This document shows, in pieces, positions 41,165-45,065 of a stretch of DNA of 45,065 nt. Each line of letters begins with the position of its first letter. The stretch's first letter is position 1. The translations under genes were made by a program, and so were the position numbers. The stretch is from Oscillospiraceae bacterium (lineage in GTDB: Bacteria; Bacillota; Clostridia; Oscillospirales; Oscillospiraceae). Location of the stretch: NCBI GenBank assembly GCA_017545165.1, contig JAFWQQ010000024.1, positions 1-45,065 of the forward strand, given 5' to 3'. The notes under the pieces were generated by a model. It was not told the DNA's origin, did not search any database, and saw nothing but the letters and a program-made list of their open reading frames with translations.

Positions 41165-43525
41165 ATGATCCTCTATTTCGGCGGTTCCTATCGGGAGCAC
41201 TGGTCTGAGGACTATACTCTGGCCGTGCACTATGAGGGCCGTACAAGCGTGGACGCCGTCTGTAAAGACGGCGTCTGGCGTGCCGTGGGCGGAGACGGGG
41301 AATGGGTGCGTCTTTTGAACTCGCCGGAGTGCCCCGCCGTCACCATGCTCTACTTTCAGGGCGCCGCTTCGGTGTACGCCGCGGCCAGGGAATGTGCCGC
41401 CCGGGGCCTGCCCCTGGACCGATTGGACGAGTGCTTCTACTCCCCCTCCAATCCCTTCACGGCCCCGGAACTGGTGCGCCTGCTGATGGATGACTGCGGC
41501 TTTTCCATGCGCCGTGCCTTCCAGGTGGCCGCCGCCTGCTGCGGCGATCTGCGCTGCTCCGGTGTGGACGCTGCTCAGGTTTACCCGCTGCAGCCCCGTA
41601 CCGCCCACATCATCAATATCCTTCGCAGCACCAGCGCCAGCAGCCTGGCAGCCCGTCACAACAGCACCGACAGCTTCTATCGTTCCCCTCTCGGCGCGCA
41701 GCCCGAGGGCGCGGTGCTCACGCTGCGCTTGAAGGTTCTGGCCGGCAAGGCGATTCGCGCGGATCTGCTCCTGTACGGGGACGGTTTTCGCCGGGAGATC
41801 CCCATGATCCCCGCGGAAAAAGGCTTTGCCGTGACCTTCCGGCTGCCGGAGAAGGCCCAGGCGCTGTGGTACTGCTTCCGGCTCCTGACGCCGGACGGCA
41901 CCCATTGGCTCTGCGCCGACGCCAGCGGCTACCACGGGCGGCTCTGCACCGGCGAGGAGCAGGGCTTCCGTCTGACGGTCTATAAGAAGGACTTTGAGAC
42001 TCCTGCCTGGTTCCGCAGAAGCGTCATGTACCAGATCTTTCCGGACCGCTTTGCTTTCTCGACCGACGGCACCGCCGAGGCCGGCGTCCGCTATCACCGT
42101 GCCCTGGGTCAGCAGGCCGAGCTCCACCAGAGCCTCGACGAGCCGCCCCGCTGGCAGCCCCGGCCCTTTGAAAGGTCCTATACGCCGGACGATTTCTACG
42201 GGGGCACCCTGAAGGGGATCCGGGAAAAGCTCCCCTATCTGAAAAAGCTGGGGATCGGCTGCCTGTACCTGAACCCTATCGGCGAGGCACGCTCCAACCA
42301 CCGCTATGACACCTCGGACTATTTGAAGGTCGACCCGATCCTGGGCAGCAACGAGGATCTGACCGAGCTGTGCGAGGCCGCCCGGGACCTGGGCATCCGG
42401 GTGATGCTGGACGGGGTCTATTCTCACACCGGGGATGACAGCGTCTACTTCAACCGCTACGGCCACTATTCCGGAAAGGGAGCCTGCCAGGGCAAGGATT
42501 CCCCGTATTATCCCTGGTATGACTTCAAGCATTTTCCCGACAAGTACCGCTGCTGGTGGGGCTTTGACTCTCTGCCCGAGGTGGAGGAGACCAACTCCGC
42601 CTGGCAGGACTTTGTGATCACCGGGCCCAACAGCGTGGTGCGCAGCTGGCTGCGCCGGGGCACCTCTGCCTGGCGGCTGGACGTGGCGGATGAACTGCCC
42701 GATCAGGTGCTCTCCCTGATCCGCAAGGCCGCCAAGGAGGAGAAGCCCGACGCCGTGGTGCTGGGCGAGGTTTGGGAGGACGCCGTGCTCAAAGAGAGCT
42801 ACGGCAGCCGCCGCAACTACGCTCTGGGCTATTCTCTGGACTCGGTGATGAACTATCCCCTTCGCATCGCCATCCTGGACTTTGCCCACCACCGCAGCAG
42901 CGCCTATCAGCTGCGGGACTTTCTGATCACCCAGCAGCACAACTACCCCCTGCCCCTCTACTATTCGCTGATGAACCTGCTGGGCTCCCACGACGTGGAG
43001 CGCCTGCGCTCGGCCCTGGCCACCGATATCTGGATCAAGACCCTCTCCCGGGAGGAGCAGCTGAAGCTGGACTTCTCCGAAGAGGCTCTGGAGCAGGCCG
43101 TGGAGCTGGAGAAGCTCTGCGCGGTGCTGCAGTTTTCCCTGCCCGGCGTCCCCAGCATCTATTACGGGGACGAGCAGGGCATGTGCGGCGTGGGCGATCC
43201 CTTCAACCGCCTCCCCTTCCGGGAGGAGCGGCAGGACCTCTTCGAGCATTACGCCGCTCTCTCGGCCCTGCGAAACGGCAGTCCCGCTCTCTCCACCGGC
43301 CATGCCAGGTTCCTGGCACTGTCAAGGGACCTGCTGCTGGTGCTGCGCTGGATCGCCGACGGCAGGGACATCTTTGGTGAGCCGGCAGAAAACGGCGTTT
43401 ACCTGGCCGTGCTGAACCGGAGCCGGGAGGCCTCGGACTATGAGCTGGACTGCTCCGCTCTAGGCTGCGGCCTGGTGCGCGGCAGCATCAAGGGCTGCTG
43501 CGGCGAGATCCGCCGCCTTCTGTAA
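41165..43525 (+). CDS. GH13 alpha-glucan hydrolase with unrecognised N-terminal region
   Basis: A 786-residue protein. Residues about 285-700 are a GH13 barrel of the neopullulanase/cyclomaltodextrinase kind. It has LDGVYSHTGDD (region I), AWRLDVADEL (II, nucleophile Asp), VVLGEVWEDA (III) and LLGSHDVERL (IV), with MYQIFPDRF at the barrel start. A beta-rich N-domain (about 165-285) precedes it. The first about 160 residues, including a helical Cys-containing part (AFQVAAACCGDLRCSG), match no family I recognise. The start at 41165 has GGAGGAG about 12 bases upstream; an ATG at 41108 overlaps glgA without a ribosome site. It probably debranches or trims glycogen. Confidence 0.85.
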   Translation: MILYFGGSYREHWSEDYTLAVHYEGRTSVDAVCKDGVWRAVGGDGEWVRLLNSPECPAVTMLYFQGAASVYAAARECAARGLPLDRLDECFYSPSNPFTAPELVRLLMDDCGFSMRRAFQVAAACCGDLRCSGVDAAQVYPLQPRTAHIINILRSTSASSLAARHNSTDSFYRSPLGAQPEGAVLTLRLKVLAGKAIRADLLLYGDGFRREIPMIPAEKGFAVTFRLPEKAQALWYCFRLLTPDGTHWLCADASGYHGRLCTGEEQGFRLTVYKKDFETPAWFRRSVMYQIFPDRFAFSTDGTAEAGVRYHRALGQQAELHQSLDEPPRWQPRPFERSYTPDDFYGGTLKGIREKLPYLKKLGIGCLYLNPIGEARSNHRYDTSDYLKVDPILGSNEDLTELCEAARDLGIRVMLDGVYSHTGDDSVYFNRYGHYSGKGACQGKDSPYYPWYDFKHFPDKYRCWWGFDSLPEVEETNSAWQDFVITGPNSVVRSWLRRGTSAWRLDVADELPDQVLSLIRKAAKEEKPDAVVLGEVWEDAVLKESYGSRRNYALGYSLDSVMNYPLRIAILDFAHHRSSAYQLRDFLITQQHNYPLPLYYSLMNLLGSHDVERLRSALATDIWIKTLSREEQLKLDFSEEALEQAVELEKLCAVLQFSLPGVPSIYYGDEQGMCGVGDPFNRLPFREERQDLFEHYAALSALRNGSPALSTGHARFLALSRDLLLVLRWIADGRDIFGEPAENGVYLAVLNRSREASDYELDCSALGCGLVRGSIKGCCGEIRRLL

Positions 43526-43537
43526 GGAGCTGAGCCC

Positions 43538-44878
43538 ATGAAAAGGAACCTGCACCTCTTGACGCTGCTGGCGCTGCTGATCTCTCTCGGTCTGACGACG
43601 CTGGTCCGCGTGGATATGGCAAGCTTTGCCCGAAGCGCGGGATCCGATCCTGCTGCCGGAGAGCGGTTGGCCGTTTCCGCCCCGGCAGAGGATGCCGGCG
43701 AGGAGCCGATCCCGGTGTCCTCTCCCCTCGCCTCTCCAGAGCCAAAGCCCACGCCTGCCGCTTCTCCTCTTCCTCGGCTGGAAGCTTCGCCGATCAGCGT
43801 CCCCGCGCCTTCTCCGTCGGCCAAGCCGTCGCCAAGCTTCTCGCCTGCGCCGACTCCCAGCTCCTCCCCTTCCCCTACGCCCACACCGGAGCCCACGCCG
43901 GAGTACTTCACCATCTCCGCCATCGGGGACTGCACCCTGACCTCTCACCAGAACCTTGCAGCCTCCAATCCGGCCTCCTATGCTTCCGTTATGGGAGAGA
44001 ACTACGCCTATCCCTTCGAGAACACGATCCAGTATTTCGATCATGATGAGCTCACCATCGCCAATCTGGAGTGCACACTGTCCGACACCCCGCTCTATTC
44101 CGGCTCTCTCTTCCACTTCCGCGCTCCCACCGCCTACGCGCAGATCCTCTCTGAGGGCGGCGTGGACTTTGTGACCACCGCAAACAATCACACTGCGGAC
44201 TTCGGCCGGCAGGGCATCGACGAGACCTGCGCCGCTCTGGACGCCCAGGGTATCCCCTACGGGCTGGAGGGCCAGGCCCAGATCCTCACCACTCCCAACG
44301 GCCTTAAGATCGGGATCTACTGTGACTACAACGGCTACTATCCCAAGACGGAGAAATGCGTGGAGGCCATCCGGCAGTTGAAGGAGGACGGCGCCGATTA
44401 CGTCATCTGCATGTTCCACTGGGGACAGGACGAGCTCGTCTATCACCCCAAGCAGGTGCAGATCGAACTGGCCCACGCCTGTGTGGACGCCGGAGCGGAC
44501 TTCATCTACGGCAGCCATTCCCACTGTCTGCAGCCCTATGAGGAATACAACGGCGCCTATATCCTTTACAGCATCGGCAACTGGTCCTTCGGCGGCAATA
44601 CCAGTCCCTCGGATATGGACACCGCCATTTTCCAGGTCTGCATCCGCCGGGATCCGGACGGGAGCGTCTCCAATGAGAGCTGCGGCATCATCCCCTGCTG
44701 CGTCTCCAGCCGTCCGGTGCTGGAATACTACACCGGCTATGGCTACAACGACTATTGTCCCACGCCCTATGAGCCGGGCACAGAGCTCTATGACCGGGCC
44801 ATGAGTAAGATCATGGGGACCTACGGGGGACCTGATGGGAACGTGGACTATTCCGGCTGGCGCAACAGCTACGGTTGA
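43538..44878 (+). CDS. CapA-family metallophosphatase-fold protein with Pro-rich linker
   Basis: A 446-residue secreted or membrane-anchored protein. Residues 1-24 form a signal anchor, followed by a Pro/Ser/Ala/Thr linker (about 60-124) that spans the wall. The CapA domain starts at ISAIGDCTLTSH and has NLECTLSD, TTANNHTADFG, MFHWGQDELVYHP and YGSHSHCLQPYE metal-site motifs. CapA was described in poly-gamma-glutamate capsule synthesis; most homologues are uncharacterised phosphoesterase-fold proteins. AAGGAG eight bases upstream. It is last in the glycogen operon, before the terminator at 44896. Confidence 0.9.
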   Translation: MKRNLHLLTLLALLISLGLTTLVRVDMASFARSAGSDPAAGERLAVSAPAEDAGEEPIPVSSPLASPEPKPTPAASPLPRLEASPISVPAPSPSAKPSPSFSPAPTPSSSPSPTPTPEPTPEYFTISAIGDCTLTSHQNLAASNPASYASVMGENYAYPFENTIQYFDHDELTIANLECTLSDTPLYSGSLFHFRAPTAYAQILSEGGVDFVTTANNHTADFGRQGIDETCAALDAQGIPYGLEGQAQILTTPNGLKIGIYCDYNGYYPKTEKCVEAIRQLKEDGADYVICMFHWGQDELVYHPKQVQIELAHACVDAGADFIYGSHSHCLQPYEEYNGAYILYSIGNWSFGGNTSPSDMDTAIFQVCIRRDPDGSVSNESCGIIPCCVSSRPVLEYYTGYGYNDYCPTPYEPGTELYDRAMSKIMGTYGGPDGNVDYSGWRNSYG

Positions 44879-44895
44879 GTCTGCAATACATACGG

Positions 44896-44924
44896 AAAAC
44901 CGCCGCGAGCATCGCGGCGGTTTT
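44896..44924 (+). terminator. Intrinsic terminator of the glycogen/CapA operon
   Basis: A 13-bp stem (AAAACCGCCGCGA with its complement) and GCA loop ending in TTTT, 18 bases after the stop. The three-hairpin repeat begins on its last base. Confidence 0.92.
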
Positions 44925-45054
44925 CAAGCTGTCGACAAAGTGTCGACAGCTTGAAAGCAAAAATGGAAACTTCCGAAAAAGTTCCCATTTTTGCTAGATT
45001 GAACGTGAAGGGGGGCATACCCTCCCCCCTTCACAATCCCCCCATGCGTATCGA
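44924..45054. repeat. Three-hairpin dispersed repeat, copy B
   Basis: Second copy of the unit at 6030-6161, same orientation. Hairpins 1 and 3 are identical to copy A. Hairpin 2 has one change (AAGTTTCC to AAGTTCCC) that breaks a pair in the plus-strand RNA but gives a G-U pair in the minus-strand RNA. Differences elsewhere are a one-base indel and a few substitutions. It abuts a terminator rather than the 29-bp hairpin of copy A. The window ends 11 bases later. Confidence 0.9.
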
Positions 45055-45065
45055 AGTCTTTCCGC

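Overview
The window is a GC-rich stretch of a Firmicute-type chromosome. Strong AGGAGG-type ribosome sites, TTGACA/TATAAT-like promoters with 17-base spacers, a bifunctional RelA/SpoT, DegV, YitT and SpoIIE-type phosphatase/STAS genes together suggest an anaerobic Clostridia member, probably Oscillospirales. That placement is inference from gene content, not a database match. No rRNA, tRNA, CRISPR array, transposase gene or phage gene was seen.

Layout. (1) 1-5987: a TRAP transporter operon (dctQ-dctM-dctP, minus strand; dctP runs off the left edge) is divergent from a plus-strand operon: small ORF, SGNH hydrolase, lipoate ligase, FadR-type GntR regulator, zinc-dependent medium-chain dehydrogenase. 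Two identical FadR-like operators (TGGTCCTACCA) lie at the two divergent promoters, so the GntR protein probably controls both arms of an organic- or sugar-acid uptake and oxidation locus. (2) 5988-6238: a composite intergenic repeat with three nested hairpins; a second copy lies at the right end (44924-45054), about 39 kb away. (3) 6239-13244, minus strand: an SdpI-like membrane protein with its own promoter, then a six-gene signalling operon. In transcription order this encodes a degenerate RsbW-like ATPase, an RsbV-like STAS protein, a membrane SpoIIE phosphatase broken by an in-frame TAG, an unusual STAS-kinase-ATPase fusion, a PHP phosphoesterase and a DUF218 membrane protein. (4) 13357-22485, plus strand: LOG-family protein, recJ, relA/spoT, dtd, a glyoxalase-II-like hydrolase, a sugar nucleotidyltransferase, galE and a ComEC-like lipoprotein. 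(5) 22611-28180, minus strand: a GT-C membrane protein, DegV, and an operon of an M20 peptidase with two small membrane proteins that look like a transporter pair. (6) 28289-34777, plus strand: a type IIA topoisomerase pair distinct from canonical gyrase, YitT, and a transglutaminase-fold lipoprotein whose catalytic Cys is replaced by Ser. (7) 34774-35331: three related fold-back elements of about 165 bp, one nested in another, filling the gap between two convergent genes and touching both stop codons. (8) 35329-44924: a K+-dependent membrane pyrophosphatase (minus strand), then a glycogen operon (glgB, glgA, a GH13 enzyme with an unrecognised N-terminal region) and a CapA-like protein, closed by a strong terminator.

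The items most worth follow-up are the STAS-kinase-ATPase fusion in its partner-switch operon, the nested fold-back family at stop codons, the three-hairpin dispersed repeat, and the paired operators between the divergent TRAP and dehydrogenase operons.
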